Assembly: GCF_022842045.1 (NCBI RefSeq)
Contig: NZ_JALHQI010000019.1
Location: 1-44,872 of the forward strand
DNA: 44,872 bases
Source of the DNA: Arenimonas sp.
Lineage (GTDB): Bacteria; Pseudomonadota; Gammaproteobacteria; Xanthomonadales; Xanthomonadaceae
Direction of reading: 5' to 3'
This document shows, one piece after another, positions 27,685 to 38,958 of the stretch. The position numbers were made by a program, and so were the translations under genes. Under the pieces are notes generated by a model. That model saw only the letters and a program-made list of their open reading frames with translations. It ran no database searches and had not been told where the DNA came from. Within the stretch, counting starts at the first letter, position 1. Every line of letters begins with the position of its first letter.

Positions 27685-28227
27685 TCAGCCGGCGGGCGTG
27701 ACGGTCACATCGAGGTTGAAGCTGTCCAGCGCCGAGGACTCGGGCTGCCAGGCGCGGCCGTAGAAAAGATAGAGGAAGGCGCGGCCGGGCGCGGCGGCGC
27801 GGAAGCAGTAGCGGGCCGTGCTGCCGGTGCCGACCGGCGGGGCGGGCTCGCCGGCCTTCACCAGCGGTTCGCGCACCAGGCCTTCGCAGGGCACGGAATC
27901 GAGCACGGCGCCGAAGGCGTCGCGGCGCTGCCACTCGCTGCCGGTGCTGTAGTTGGCATCCAGGTCCACGCGCAGCACGGCACCGACCGGCAGCGTCAGG
28001 CGGCGGCCGCTGTCGGCGGCGAACAGGCGCAGCGGCGAGGCGGCGGTGGCCGTGGCCAAGGGAACAACGGCGTCTTCGGTCCCGGGATTCGCGTCGGACC
28101 CGACGACGGAAACTGCCGGGCTGACGGCCGGCGTCGCGGCGACCGGCGCGACCGGGCTCGCCGCCGAAACCGCGGCCGCCACGAGCGCCGCCAGCGCCCC
28201 GCCCGGACCCGTGAGTCGCGCGTTCAT
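27685..28227 (-). CDS. Chagasin-type (I42 family) protease inhibitor, exported
   Basis: The 180-residue protein has a signal peptide (LTGPGGALAALVAAAVSAASP) and a Pro/Ala/Val-rich spacer to about residue 70. A beta-rich domain follows with chagasin landmarks: VGAVLRVDLDANYSTGSEW (the NPTTGxxW-type loop), and GSTARYCFRAAAPGRAFLYLFYGRAWQPE (the RPWE-type third loop), ending FNLDVTV. I42 proteins inhibit papain-like cysteine peptidases. The loop-1 sequence NYSTG departs from the usual NPTTG. The start overlaps the aldehyde dehydrogenase stop by four bases, an odd partner. A transglutaminase-like cysteine protein is encoded about 2.5 kb away, though a link is speculative. Confidence 0.75.
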   Translation of the reverse strand: MNARLTGPGGALAALVAAAVSAASPVAPVAATPAVSPAVSVVGSDANPGTEDAVVPLATATAASPLRLFAADSGRRLTLPVGAVLRVDLDANYSTGSEWQRRDAFGAVLDSVPCEGLVREPLVKAGEPAPPVGTGSTARYCFRAAAPGRAFLYLFYGRAWQPESSALDSFNLDVTVTPAG

Positions 28228-29642
28228 CGCGTGAACAGCTTCACGACGAAATCGGCCAGCTTGCCGAACGGCGGGTCGAATACCGACATGCCGTTGAGGC
28301 GGGACTGGTACAGCACCGGCATGGATTTACTGAAGGCCAGGAAGCCCGCATGCCCGTGATACTCACCCATGCCGCTGGGCCCGACGCCGCCGACCGGCAG
28401 CGAGTGCTGGCCGAACTGGATCAGGCAGTCGTTCACGCAGACGCCGCCCGCGACCACGGCGTCGAGCGTGCGCTGCAGCCGCGCCCGGTCGCGGTCGAAG
28501 GGATAGAAGGCCAGCGGGCGGTCGCGGCCGTTGATGTAGGCGATGGCGGCATCGTGGTCGTCGTAGGACTTCACCGGCAGCAGCGGGCCGAAGATTTCCT
28601 CCTGCATCACCTTGGCCTCGTCCGGCGGGTCGAGCAGCACGGTGGGCGGGATGACCTCGACGCCCGGGGGCGGCGGCTCGCTGTCGGGGCGGTACTGGAT
28701 CACCGACACGCCGCGGTCGCGGGCGTCGTCGATCCAGTCGCGCAGGCGGTCGGCCTGGCGGTGGTTCACCACCGCGGTGTAGTCGGGGTTGGCGGCCAGC
28801 GTCGGGTAGCGGCGGCGCACGCTGGCCAGGTAGGCGCGCACGAACTCGTCGCGCTGGGCGCGGGGCACCAGCACGTAGTCGGGCGCCACGCAGGTCTGGC
28901 CGGCGTTGAAGCACTTGCCGGCGGCGATGCGGTCGGCGGCCTGTTCGATCGGGTAGCCCGGGGCCACCAGCGCGGGCGACTTGCCGCCCAGTTCGAGCGT
29001 GAGCGGCGTCAGGTGGTCGGCGGCCGCGGCCATCACGGCCCGGCCCACCGTGGTCGAGCCGGTGAACACCAGGTGTTCGAAGGGCAGCCGGGTGAAGGCC
29101 GCGCCGATCGCGGCGTCGCCCTGCACCACCGCCACGCGCTCGGACGGGAAGGCCTCGGCCAGCAGGCGGGCCAGCAGCGCCGAGGTGCGCGGGGTGTGCT
29201 CGGACGGCTTCACCAGCACGTGGTTGCCGGCGGCGATGGCGTCGGCCAGCGGGATCAGGGCCAGCTGGATCGGGTAGTTCCAGGGCGCGACGATGCCGAC
29301 CACGCCCAGCGGCATGCGACGGATCTCGCCGCGGGCGGGCAGGAAGGCCAGGTTCAGGCCGCGGCGCTCGGGGCGCATCCAGGCGCGCAGCTTGCTCCGC
29401 AGGTACTTGATCTCGTCCAGCGTGACCATGACGTCCGCGGCCAGGGTCTCGTGCCGGGAGCGGCGGCCGAAGTCGGCCGAGACGGTTTTCACCAGTTCGT
29501 CCCGGTGCGCGCGGATCACCTCGCCCAGCCGGGCCAGGTCGTCCATGCGCTGCCGGTAGGACGGCGGCTGGCGGCGGTGGGCGGCGCGGACCTGCTCGAG
29601 CAGGGGCCGCAGGTCGTGGTCGGGGTGCGCGGGGGTATCCAT
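28224..29642 (-). CDS. Aldehyde dehydrogenase, coniferyl-aldehyde-dehydrogenase type
   Basis: This 472-residue NAD(P)-dependent enzyme oxidises aldehydes to acids. It has the cofactor and active-site motifs PLGVVGIVAPWNYPIQLALIP, VFTGSTTVGRAVM, catalytic Glu in LELGGKSPALV and catalytic Cys in NAGQTCVAPDYVLV. Features of the ALDH class-3-like/coniferyl group include EIKYLRSKLRAWMRPERR and the tail GPSGMGEYHGHAGFLAFSKSMPVLYQ ending in a hydrophobic KLADFVVKLF segment. The aldehyde is unknown. TAAACT lies six bases before the ATG, so the message may be leaderless. It is divergent from the gamma-carbonic anhydrase gene and overlaps the I42 inhibitor gene. Confidence 0.93.
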   Translation of the reverse strand: MDTPAHPDHDLRPLLEQVRAAHRRQPPSYRQRMDDLARLGEVIRAHRDELVKTVSADFGRRSRHETLAADVMVTLDEIKYLRSKLRAWMRPERRGLNLAFLPARGEIRRMPLGVVGIVAPWNYPIQLALIPLADAIAAGNHVLVKPSEHTPRTSALLARLLAEAFPSERVAVVQGDAAIGAAFTRLPFEHLVFTGSTTVGRAVMAAAADHLTPLTLELGGKSPALVAPGYPIEQAADRIAAGKCFNAGQTCVAPDYVLVPRAQRDEFVRAYLASVRRRYPTLAANPDYTAVVNHRQADRLRDWIDDARDRGVSVIQYRPDSEPPPPGVEVIPPTVLLDPPDEAKVMQEEIFGPLLPVKSYDDHDAAIAYINGRDRPLAFYPFDRDRARLQRTLDAVVAGGVCVNDCLIQFGQHSLPVGGVGPSGMGEYHGHAGFLAFSKSMPVLYQSRLNGMSVFDPPFGKLADFVVKLFTR

Positions 29643-29648
29643 GGCCCC

Positions 29649-29654
29649 AGTTTA
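29649..29654 (-). promoter_or_regulatory. Predicted -10 element for a leaderless aldehyde dehydrogenase transcript
   Basis: On the minus strand TAAACT, six bases (GGGGCC), then the ATG at 29642. No Shine-Dalgarno is available in that spacer. Confidence 0.4.
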
Positions 29655-29688
29655 TGCCCTTCACGGCGGGGCGGTGCGAAGGGATGGT

Positions 29689-29694
29689 TAGAAT
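29689..29694 (+). promoter_or_regulatory. Predicted -10 element for a leaderless gamma-carbonic anhydrase transcript
   Basis: TAGAAT (five of six matches), six bases (GCCGGC), then the ATG at 29701. The hexamer is the same as that before uvrD. Confidence 0.5.
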
Positions 29695-29700
29695 GCCGGC

Positions 29701-30228
29701 ATGCACATCCGACCCTTCCGGGGCATCGTCCCCACCCTCGGCGCCCGCGCCTACGTCGACCCCGCCGCCTGCGTCATCGGCGACGTCCACCTGGGCGAGG
29801 ACAGCTCGGTCTGGCCCGGCTGCGTGGTGCGCGGCGACGTCAACCACATCCGCATCGGCGCCCGCACCAACATCCAGGACGGAACCATCGTCCACGTCAC
29901 CCATGAGGGCCCCTACACCCGCCCGGGCGGCTGGCCGACCCTGATCGGCGACGACGTCACCATCGGCCACGGCGCCATCATCCACGCCTGCACCCTCGGC
30001 AACGCGGTGCTGATCGGCATGGGCGCCACGGTGCTCGACGGCGCGGTGGTCGAGCAGCACGGCTTCGTCGGCGCCGGCGCCGTGGTGCCGCCCGGCAAGA
30101 CCGTGCGCAGCGGCGAACTCTGGCTCGGCAACCCCGCCAAGCCCGTGCGCCAGCTCAGCGACAAGGAAATCGAGCAGCTCTACTACAGCGCCAAGCACTA
30201 CGTCCGCCTGAAAGACGAGTACCTCTGA
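29701..30228 (+). CDS. Gamma-carbonic anhydrase family protein (YrdA-like)
   Basis: This 175-residue left-handed beta-helix protein shows the hexapeptide repeats of the family: YVDPAACVIGDVHLGEDSSVWPGCVVRGD, IRIGARTNIQDGTIVHV, TIGHGAIIHACTLGNAVLIGMGATVLDGAVV, and a C-terminal helix LSDKEIEQLYYSAKHYVRLKDEYL. Metal-ligand histidines are seen in IVHV and in GHGAIIHAC. Most bacterial YrdA-type members have no confirmed carbonic anhydrase activity. The gene has no Shine-Dalgarno but TAGAAT six bases before its ATG. It is divergent from the aldehyde dehydrogenase, and the small secreted-protein gene follows after 31 bases. Confidence 0.94.
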   Translation: MHIRPFRGIVPTLGARAYVDPAACVIGDVHLGEDSSVWPGCVVRGDVNHIRIGARTNIQDGTIVHVTHEGPYTRPGGWPTLIGDDVTIGHGAIIHACTLGNAVLIGMGATVLDGAVVEQHGFVGAGAVVPPGKTVRSGELWLGNPAKPVRQLSDKEIEQLYYSAKHYVRLKDEYL

Positions 30229-30259
30229 CCCCTTGTCCCACCCCACCAGGATGCCCACG

Positions 30260-30643
30260 ATGCGCCAGTCACTCCGCAACTGCCTCGCCCTCTCGCTCGG
30301 CTTGCTGCTGGCTTCGGGCGCCGTGCTTGCCAAGCCCTCGAACAAGTGGCGCCTGGAGTTCAGCGGCGCGGCGGAATCGCCGGGCGAGATCGTGCTGCGC
30401 GTGCAGCCCGTCGGCGGCGAGCCGGTGGACGTGACGGTGGCCATCGAAGGCAACGACGGTGAGAACCGCGTCGCCGGCAAAGTGCGCGATGCACTCAAGG
30501 CCGCACTGAAGGCCGACTACCGCATCGACCGCGACGACGGCGAGGACGTGCTGGTCAAGCGCCGCTGGGGCCGCCCGCCGTTCGAGGTGAGCCTGGCCAG
30601 CAGCACGGTGAAGGACGTGCGGATCAACTTCGACCGCGAGTGA
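30260..30643 (+). CDS. Small secreted protein of unknown function
   Basis: A 127-residue protein has a signal peptide (MRQSLRNCLALSLGLLLASGAVLA) and a mature part starting KPSNKWRLEFSG. It contains EIVLRVQPVGGEPVDVTVAIEG, a charged helix VAGKVRDALKAALKADYRIDRDDGEDVLVK and a strand-like end FEVSLASSTVKDVRINFDRE. I do not recognise a family. The ATG at 30260 has AGG nine bases upstream; an ATG three codons earlier is possible. It is probably cotranscribed with the carbonic anhydrase gene and converges on the transglutaminase-like gene with seven bases between stops. Confidence 0.72.
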   Translation: MRQSLRNCLALSLGLLLASGAVLAKPSNKWRLEFSGAAESPGEIVLRVQPVGGEPVDVTVAIEGNDGENRVAGKVRDALKAALKADYRIDRDDGEDVLVKRRWGRPPFEVSLASSTVKDVRINFDRE

Positions 30644-30650
30644 TCGAGCC

Positions 30651-31469
30651 TCACTCGCGGCGGAAACCGGAGCGTCGCTGCCAGCGGTCGCCAGTGTAAT
30701 CGGTGGTCAAGGGCGTTCCGGCGTTCACCCAATAGCTCTCGCGGTTGAACATCGCCTCGGGCCGGTAATCGGGCAACTGGCTGGCCAGCGGCAGCGCGCG
30801 GCCGGGGCGCTTGTGCGTGGCTTCGAGCAGGTAGGTGCGGGTGCCGTCCATCACCACGACCCAGGCGTGGCCCTCCTCGCGTAGCTTGCCCAGCACCACG
30901 CGCGCGTCCAGGCCCAGTCCGATCAGCCAGTCGGCCAGGGCGATCGCGTGGTCCTCGCAGTCGCCCTGCGGGTAGAAGAAAGCCTCGCGCGAGGTCTGCC
31001 AGAGCTCGGGCATGCCCGGGTACTGGTCGTGGTCGTAGGCGTACTTCTTCTGCTGCGCCAGCGACACCAGCGGCACCCAGGCATCCACGCCCTCGAACGG
31101 CACGTAGCCCACCAGGTAGGCGTTGGCGAAATGGTGGCGTCGGTCCAGGCCCGGCGCGACCGTGGTGACGGTCTCGCCGCCGAACAGCCAGCCGAAGGAC
31201 ATCCAGGTTTCCGCGTGACCCGCCTCGCGCAACGCCTGGGCCACCTGCCCTTCGTGCACGCGGTAGCCATTGACCAGCTCGATGGCGCGGGTTTCCGGCG
31301 GCGCGGCGAAGTCCTCGCCAGGCGTGGCGGGGCCAGCAAAGCCGGGCAGCGCGTCCGCCGCAGGCGATGCACTACCCTCGGGCGATCCGTCGCAGGCCCG
31401 CAGCGACATCATCGCCAGGCCGATGAACAGCAGCCACAGCCAGGATGAATTCTCGCCGCCGCGAATCAT
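30651..31469 (-). CDS. Transglutaminase-like cysteine protein, membrane-anchored
   Basis: The 272-residue protein has an N-terminal hydrophobic segment (SSWLWLLFIGLAMMSLRACDG), either a membrane anchor or an atypical lipoprotein signal ending at the Cys. The C-terminal half has a transglutaminase-like catalytic triad: Cys in YPQGDCEDHAIALADWLIGLGLDAR, His in EEGHAWVVV and an acidic residue in YLLEATHKRPGR. This matches bacterial transglutaminase-like cysteine peptidases acting in the periplasm; substrates are unknown. Its ATG overlaps the stop of the DUF350 gene by four bases, so the pair is cotranslated. Confidence 0.82.
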   Translation of the reverse strand: MIRGGENSSWLWLLFIGLAMMSLRACDGSPEGSASPAADALPGFAGPATPGEDFAAPPETRAIELVNGYRVHEGQVAQALREAGHAETWMSFGWLFGGETVTTVAPGLDRRHHFANAYLVGYVPFEGVDAWVPLVSLAQQKKYAYDHDQYPGMPELWQTSREAFFYPQGDCEDHAIALADWLIGLGLDARVVLGKLREEGHAWVVVMDGTRTYLLEATHKRPGRALPLASQLPDYRPEAMFNRESYWVNAGTPLTTDYTGDRWQRRSGFRRE

Positions 31470-31696
31470 CCGCGCAGGCCGAACACCGTCACGATGGCCA
31501 CGAACAGCAGGATGGTGGACGCGAAGATCGCCACCGCCAGGTTGCCCTTCTGCAGCTCCTGCTCGATGTCGATGTGCTTGAGCAGCTTGCGGTCGATGAA
31601 CTGCAGGCCCAGCACCGCCACCACCAGCGCGATCAGCGTCTGGATGATGTTCAGGCCCAGATTGAAAAAGGTGGCAATCAGGAAATCAGTGGTCAT
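31466..31696 (-). CDS. DUF350 family small membrane protein
   Basis: This 76-residue protein has two membrane helices (FNLGLNIIQTLIALVVAVLGLQF and NLAVAIFASTILLFVAIVTVFGL) separated by a short polar loop, IDRKLLKHIDIEQELQKG. The loop plus the GNLAVAIFASTILL start of helix two are typical of single-unit DUF350 (YjfL-like) proteins, whose function is unknown. The ATG at 31696 begins the conserved domain; the frame is open far upstream, but that stretch is antisense to aroE coding. It overlaps the transglutaminase-like gene. Confidence 0.85.
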   Translation of the reverse strand: MTTDFLIATFFNLGLNIIQTLIALVVAVLGLQFIDRKLLKHIDIEQELQKGNLAVAIFASTILLFVAIVTVFGLRG

Positions 31697-31728
31697 GGAA
31701 AGTTCCGGCGGAAGAACGGGGTCTCGTT

Positions 31729-32571
31729 TTAGTCGGCGGTGTGGAGGGCGTCGGCGTGGGCGCGGAGTTCGGCGTAGACCTCGTCGGTCTCCGGGCGGTG
31801 GCCGTGCCAGAGCGCGAAGCTTTCGGCGGCCTGTTCGACCAGCATGCCGAGGCCGTCGATGCGCGGCTCGCAGCCGGCGGCCTGGGCCCAGGCCAGGAAC
31901 GGAATGGCGGCCTCGCCGTAGCTCAGGTCCACGGCGAGCGCGCGCGCCTCGGCCAGGCGGAAGGGCAGCTTGAACCCGGCGTCGCTGCGGCCGGCCGAGG
32001 TGGCGTTGACGATCATGTCGTAGTTGCCGAGGTTGGGCAGGTCCGAGAGGTAGCGCGTGTGCACGCGGTCGGGTTGGCCCAGGGCATCGGCCAGCGCGTC
32101 GGCCTTCTCGGGCGTGCGGTTGACGATCCACAGCTCCTGGATGCCGGCATCGAGCAGGGCCGGTGCCACGCCGCGGGCGGCGCCGCCGGCGCCGAGCAGC
32201 AACACGCGGCGCGCACGCAGGTCCTGGCCGTGGCGGCCGGTGAGGTCGCGCACCAGGCCTTCGCCGTCGGTGTTGTCGCCGTGCCACTGCAGGCCGACGC
32301 GGGTGAGCGTGTTCACCGCACCGGCGCGGCGGGCACGCTCGCTGAGCTGGCTGCACAGGGCGACGGCGCGCTCCTTGTGCGGCAGCGTGACGTTGGCGCC
32401 GCGGCCGCCCACGGTGGCGAAGGCGCTGATGGCGCTGGCGAAATCAGCCGGGCTGGCATCGATGGCGACGTACTCCATCGCGATGCCCTGCTGCTTCGCG
32501 AACGCGGCGTGGATGCGCGGCGACAGCGAGTGCGCCACGGGGTGTCCGAAGACGGCGTAATGCGCGGTCAT
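31729..32571 (-). CDS. aroE: Shikimate dehydrogenase
   Basis: This 280-residue NADP enzyme reduces 3-dehydroshikimate to shikimate in aromatic amino acid synthesis. Motifs are [16 protein letters not shown] at the N-terminus, the catalytic Lys in [18 protein letters not shown], the catalytic Asp in GDNTDGEG, the cofactor loop [15 protein letters not shown] with the NADP-type NRT, and near the C-terminus [19 protein letters not shown]. Length is typical. A strong AAGGAGGAA site precedes the ATG at 32571, which falls one base after the hemB stop, so the two genes are one unit. Confidence 0.96.
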   Translation of the reverse strand: MTAHYAVFGHPVAHSLSPRIHAAFAKQQGIAMEYVAIDASPADFASAISAFATVGGRGANVTLPHKERAVALCSQLSERARRAGAVNTLTRVGLQWHGDNTDGEGLVRDLTGRHGQDLRARRVLLLGAGGAARGVAPALLDAGIQELWIVNRTPEKADALADALGQPDRVHTRYLSDLPNLGNYDMIVNATSAGRSDAGFKLPFRLAEARALAVDLSYGEAAIPFLAWAQAAGCEPRIDGLGMLVEQAAESFALWHGHRPETDEVYAELRAHADALHTAD

Positions 32572-32572
32572 G

Positions 32573-33655
<1,083 letters not shown>

Positions 33656-33814
33656 CTATATTTTGCCCATCAGCAGCAGGACGATGATGATGATGACCAC
33701 CAGGCCGAGGCCGCCGGTGGGTCCATAACCCCAGTTCTTGCTGTGGGACCAGTTGGGCAGGACGCCGATCAAGAGCAGGATGAGGATGATGAGGAGGATG
33801 GTGCCGACGGTCAT
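33656..33814 (-). CDS. DUF3309 family small membrane peptide
   Basis: A 52-residue protein begins MTVGTILLIILILLLIG and ends with a second helix in VVIIIIVLLLMGKI; the linker has LPNWSHSKNWGYGPTGGLG. This is the DUF3309 pattern (LPxWPHSxxWGYGPSGGLG), a two-helix peptide found in many proteobacteria with no known role. A GGAG lies six bases before the ATG at 33814. It stands alone upstream of hemB on the same strand, 93 bases away. Confidence 0.85.
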   Translation of the reverse strand: MTVGTILLIILILLLIGVLPNWSHSKNWGYGPTGGLGLVVIIIIVLLLMGKI

Positions 33815-33937
33815 GGGAGGCTCCGGGGTCGAGGGGGAACGGTCGGCGCGTCGCGCGCGCCGCCGCTACCGCAGCATGGGCGCCGCCGGCAGCCGGCTCC
33901 GTGCGGCATCGCACACAGCCGACGGCGGCCTTTGCCC

Positions 33938-34776
33938 GTGACGGCCGCGTCGCCCCTCCGCGCCCGCGTGCCGCGCCAGGTGCGCGCCTGCCTCTGGCTG
34001 CTCGGGGGGCTGGCCGCCGCCTGCTGGCTGTCCCTGCTGCTGCCCGGCCACGACCCGCACCAGCCGGACTGGAACGCGCTGTCGTCGCCGCCTTCGCTGG
34101 CCAGCGGCCATTGGTTCGGCACCGACGCGATCGGCCGCGACATCCTGGCGCGCACGCTGGCCGGCGGCCGGCTATCGCTGACGGTGGGCGCACTGGCCAC
34201 GTTGATGGCGCTGGCGATCGGCCTGGCCTACGGCGCCATAGCCGGGTACGCCGGCGGCCGTGTCGAGCGGGCCATGGTGCGCGTGCTGGACCTGATGTCG
34301 GCCCTGCCCTTCCTGCTGATCGTGATCCTGCTGCTGGCGCTGTTCGGGCGCTCGCTGTGGCTGCTGCTGGCGGCGATTGGCGGCTATGTCTGGATCGATC
34401 TCGCCCGCGTGGTGCGCGCCGAGGCCGCACGCCTGCGCGAGGCGCCCTTCGTGCTGGCGGCGCGCGCGGCCGGCGCGCGCTTCGACCAGGTGCTGCGCTG
34501 GCACCTGCTGCCCAACCTGATGCCGCTGGCGCTGGTGTACCTGGGCCTGATCCTGCCGCAGGCCATCCTGGTCGAGAGCTTTCTGGGCTTCCTGGGCCTG
34601 GGCGTGGATGAACCCGCGGCCAGTTGGGGCAGCCTGCTGCACGAGGGCAGCCAGGAACTCGACACCGCGCCGTGGTCGCTGCTGTTCCCGGCCGGCTTCC
34701 TGGTGGCGACGCTGGCCAGCTTCCAGTTCCTTGGCGACGGATTGCGCGACTGGCTGGACGTGCGCGGGGCCCCGGC

Positions 34777-34780
<4 letters not shown>
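33938..34780 (+). CDS. ABC transporter permease, OppC/DppC/YejE type, GTG start
   Basis: The 280-residue permease has an N-terminal helix (CLWLLGGLAAACWLSLLLPG), the OppC-type HWFGTDAIGRDILARTLAGGRLSLTVGALAT, several helices and the EAA loop VLAARAAGARFDQVLRWHLLPNLMPLALVYLGLILPQAILVE, which binds the ATPase. It would be one of two channel subunits of a peptide or nickel-type importer. The GTG at 33938 is the only start fitting the OppC N-terminus; no good ribosome site is visible. The partner permease (OppB type) and a binding protein are not in this window. Its stop overlaps the ATPase gene by four bases. Confidence 0.88.
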
Positions 34781-36279
<1,499 letters not shown>

Positions 36280-36290
36280 AGATCGGCTGA

Positions 36291-36296
36291 TACACT
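36291..36296 (+). promoter_or_regulatory. Possible -10 element of the GAF-GGDEF-EAL gene
   Basis: TACACT lies 34 bases before the ATG at 36331, after the upstream stop, and a purine-rich GGGGAGGGGATGG lies between. The -10 call is weak. Confidence 0.3.
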
Positions 36297-36330
36297 CCCG
36301 CCGTTCCCCCGGGGAGGGGATGGAAACCCG

Positions 36331-38958
36331 ATGCCGCAAACGCCACTAGCGCCCAACTTCGCGCCCACCGCCCTGCCGGCGGCGACGCGCGGCGACGACA
36401 CCGCCGCCCTGGCCGCCGAGGTCCAGCGCCTGCGGGTGGACGTCGAGCGGCTGGGCCGGGCCGAGCGGCTGCAGCGCGCCCTGTTCGCCATTTCCGACCT
36501 GGCCAGCTCCGACGAGGATACGGCCACGGTGCTGCGCGGCCTGCACGAAATCGTCGGCCGGCTGATGTACGCCGAGAACTTCTACATCGTCCGCTACTCG
36601 CCCGAAACCGAGGCGATGCGCTTCATCTACTTCGCCGACAGCCTCGACCCGGTCTGCCCCGACCCGGAGGAGGAGTTCACCGCCGAGAAGATGGCCAACA
36701 GCCTCACCCTGGCCCTGATCCGGCACGGCAAGCCGATGCTCGGCCCGTCCTGCGACGTGCGCGCGCAGCTCGACGTGCCGCGCGACGATGCCCTGGGCCC
36801 GGAAAGCGAGGACTGGCTGGGCGTGCCCATGGTGGACGACGGCGTGGTGCGCGGCGCGGTGGTGGTGCAGAGCTACGATCCCGACTCGCGGTACACCGAG
36901 GACGATCGGGCCCTGCTCGGCTACGTCGCCCAGCACATCCTCACCGCGCTCGCCCGGCGCGAGGCGCAGGAAGAGCTTGAGCGCCGCGTCGAACAGCGCA
37001 CCCGCGAGCTGCGCGAGCAGGTCACCGAGCGCGAACGCAGCGAGAGGCTGCAGGCGGCGCTGTTCCGCATTGCCGAACAGGCCGGTCGCCGCGACAGCAT
37101 CGAGGTGTTCTACGCCGAGGTGCACGGCATCGTCAGCGACCTGCTCGACGCCCGCAACTTCTTCATCGCCCTGCTCACCGACGACCGGCAGGAGCTCGAC
37201 TTCCCCTACTCGGTGGACGAACGCGACCAGAAGCGCCCGCGCCGGCGCGTGGCCCGCGGCCTTACCGAATACGTGCTCACCACCGGCGCGCCGCTGCTGG
37301 CCGACCGCGAGCAGGTGCGGGCGCTGGTGGCGCGGGGCGAAGTGATGTCCTTCGGCACGCCTTCGGTGTGCTGGCTGGGCGTGCCGCTGCACCTCGACGG
37401 CAAGGCCGCCGGCGTGATCGCGGTGCAGAGCTACACGCCCGATTACCTCTACACCCGGCGCGACCAGGAGCTGCTGAGCTTCGTGTCCTTCCACATCGCC
37501 CAGGCGCTCGACCGCCGCCGCGCCAACGAATCGCTGCGCCTGGCCTACGCCGAGCTGGAGCAGCGCGTGGCCTCGCGCACCAGCGAACTGGCCGACGCCA
37601 ACCGCGAGCTGCTCGACCAGATCTCGGTGCGCGAGCGCATGGAGCTCAAGCTCAAGCACGAGGCCCTGCACGACACCCTCACCGGCCTGCCCAACCGCAG
37701 CCACCTGCTGGGCCGGATGGGCCAGGCGCTGTCGCGCTACCGGGCCGACCCGCGGCAGCTGTTCGCGGTGCTGTTCCTCGACCTCGACCGCTTCAAGGTG
37801 GTGAACGACTCGGTCGGCCACCTGGTCGGCGACGAGCTGCTGAAGGAGGCCGCGCGCCGCATCGGCGGCTGCGTGCGCGACCCGGACATGGTGGCGCGCC
37901 TGGGCGGCGACGAGTTCGCGATCGTGCTCGACTTCATCCACACCGCCGACGACGCGGTGGCGGTGGCCGAGCGCGTGATCGTGGCCCTGGCCGAGCCGAT
38001 GCGCATCGCCGGCAAGGAGCTCTACACCTCGGCCAGCATCGGCATCGCCCTGGTGGACGGCCGCTACCGCCGCCCGGAAGAGCTGCTGCGCGACGCCGAC
38101 GTAGCCATGTACCGCGCCAAGGCCACCGGCCGGCAGCGCTACGCGATCTTCGACGAACACCTGCACGAGGCCGCGCTGAAGCTGCTGGAGCTGGAGGGCG
38201 ACCTGCGCCGCGCACTGGCGCGGCAGGAGTTCGAGCCCTACTACCAGCCGATCGTGAACCTGGCCGATGGCGGCCTGGTCGGCTTCGAGGCGCTGATGCG
38301 CTGGCACCACCCGGCGCGCGGCCTGAGCTCGCCCGGCGACTTCATCGCCATCGCCGAGGAAACCGGCAGCCTCGAGCACATGGACTGGCAGATCTACGAC
38401 CTGGTCTGCCGCGACACCAAGCGCCTGTCCACGCGCAACGCCTACACCACGCTCAACGTCTCGCCGCGCCACCTGCGCGCGCCCGGCTTCGACCAGCGCC
38501 TGCTGGAGCTGATGTCGCGCCACGGCGTGAAGCCCGGCCGCCTGCGCCTGGAGGTCACCGAAGGCGCCCTGCTCGAGCAGCCCGAGGAAGTGAACGCCTG
38601 CCTGGGCCGCCTGCGCGAGGCCGGGGTGCTCACCCTGCTCGATGACTTCGGCACCGGCTATTCCTCGCTCAGCTACCTGCACCGCTTCCCGCTGCACGGC
38701 CTGAAGATCGACCGCAGCTTCGTGGCCGAACTGCGCAGCGGCGAGAGCGGCGGCAGCACCGCGATCGTGCGCGCCATCCGGCTGCTGGCCGATTCGCTGG
38801 GGCTGGAGGTCATCGCCGAAGGCATCGAGACCGAACAGCAGCGCTACCAGCTGCGCCTGCTGGGCCTGAGCCTGGGCCAGGGCTACTTCTTCGCGCAGCC
38901 TGCCTCGGCCGGCGACATCCTCGCCCAGTACGGCATGGCCGAAGGCGCCCCGGGCTAG
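36331..38958 (+). CDS. GAF-GAF-GGDEF-EAL c-di-GMP signalling protein
   Basis: The 875-residue cytoplasmic protein has a short coiled segment (28-50), GAF 1 (about 55-210), a coiled coil (212-245), GAF 2 (about 250-395), a second coiled coil (400-440), a GGDEF domain (about 445-610) and an EAL domain (about 620-870). Both output domains look active. GGDEF is at 525-529 with the inhibitory I-site RDPD at 516-519, five residues before it. EAL at 653-655 (FEALMRW) is followed by LNVSP, EVTEGALL, LDDFGTGYSSL, KIDRSF and AEGIET. It should make and/or break c-di-GMP in response to ligands of the GAF domains. Its stop overlaps the convergent epimerase gene by four bases. Confidence 0.95.
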   Translation: MPQTPLAPNFAPTALPAATRGDDTAALAAEVQRLRVDVERLGRAERLQRALFAISDLASSDEDTATVLRGLHEIVGRLMYAENFYIVRYSPETEAMRFIYFADSLDPVCPDPEEEFTAEKMANSLTLALIRHGKPMLGPSCDVRAQLDVPRDDALGPESEDWLGVPMVDDGVVRGAVVVQSYDPDSRYTEDDRALLGYVAQHILTALARREAQEELERRVEQRTRELREQVTERERSERLQAALFRIAEQAGRRDSIEVFYAEVHGIVSDLLDARNFFIALLTDDRQELDFPYSVDERDQKRPRRRVARGLTEYVLTTGAPLLADREQVRALVARGEVMSFGTPSVCWLGVPLHLDGKAAGVIAVQSYTPDYLYTRRDQELLSFVSFHIAQALDRRRANESLRLAYAELEQRVASRTSELADANRELLDQISVRERMELKLKHEALHDTLTGLPNRSHLLGRMGQALSRYRADPRQLFAVLFLDLDRFKVVNDSVGHLVGDELLKEAARRIGGCVRDPDMVARLGGDEFAIVLDFIHTADDAVAVAERVIVALAEPMRIAGKELYTSASIGIALVDGRYRRPEELLRDADVAMYRAKATGRQRYAIFDEHLHEAALKLLELEGDLRRALARQEFEPYYQPIVNLADGGLVGFEALMRWHHPARGLSSPGDFIAIAEETGSLEHMDWQIYDLVCRDTKRLSTRNAYTTLNVSPRHLRAPGFDQRLLELMSRHGVKPGRLRLEVTEGALLEQPEEVNACLGRLREAGVLTLLDDFGTGYSSLSYLHRFPLHGLKIDRSFVAELRSGESGGSTAIVRAIRLLADSLGLEVIAEGIETEQQRYQLRLLGLSLGQGYFFAQPASAGDILAQYGMAEGAPG

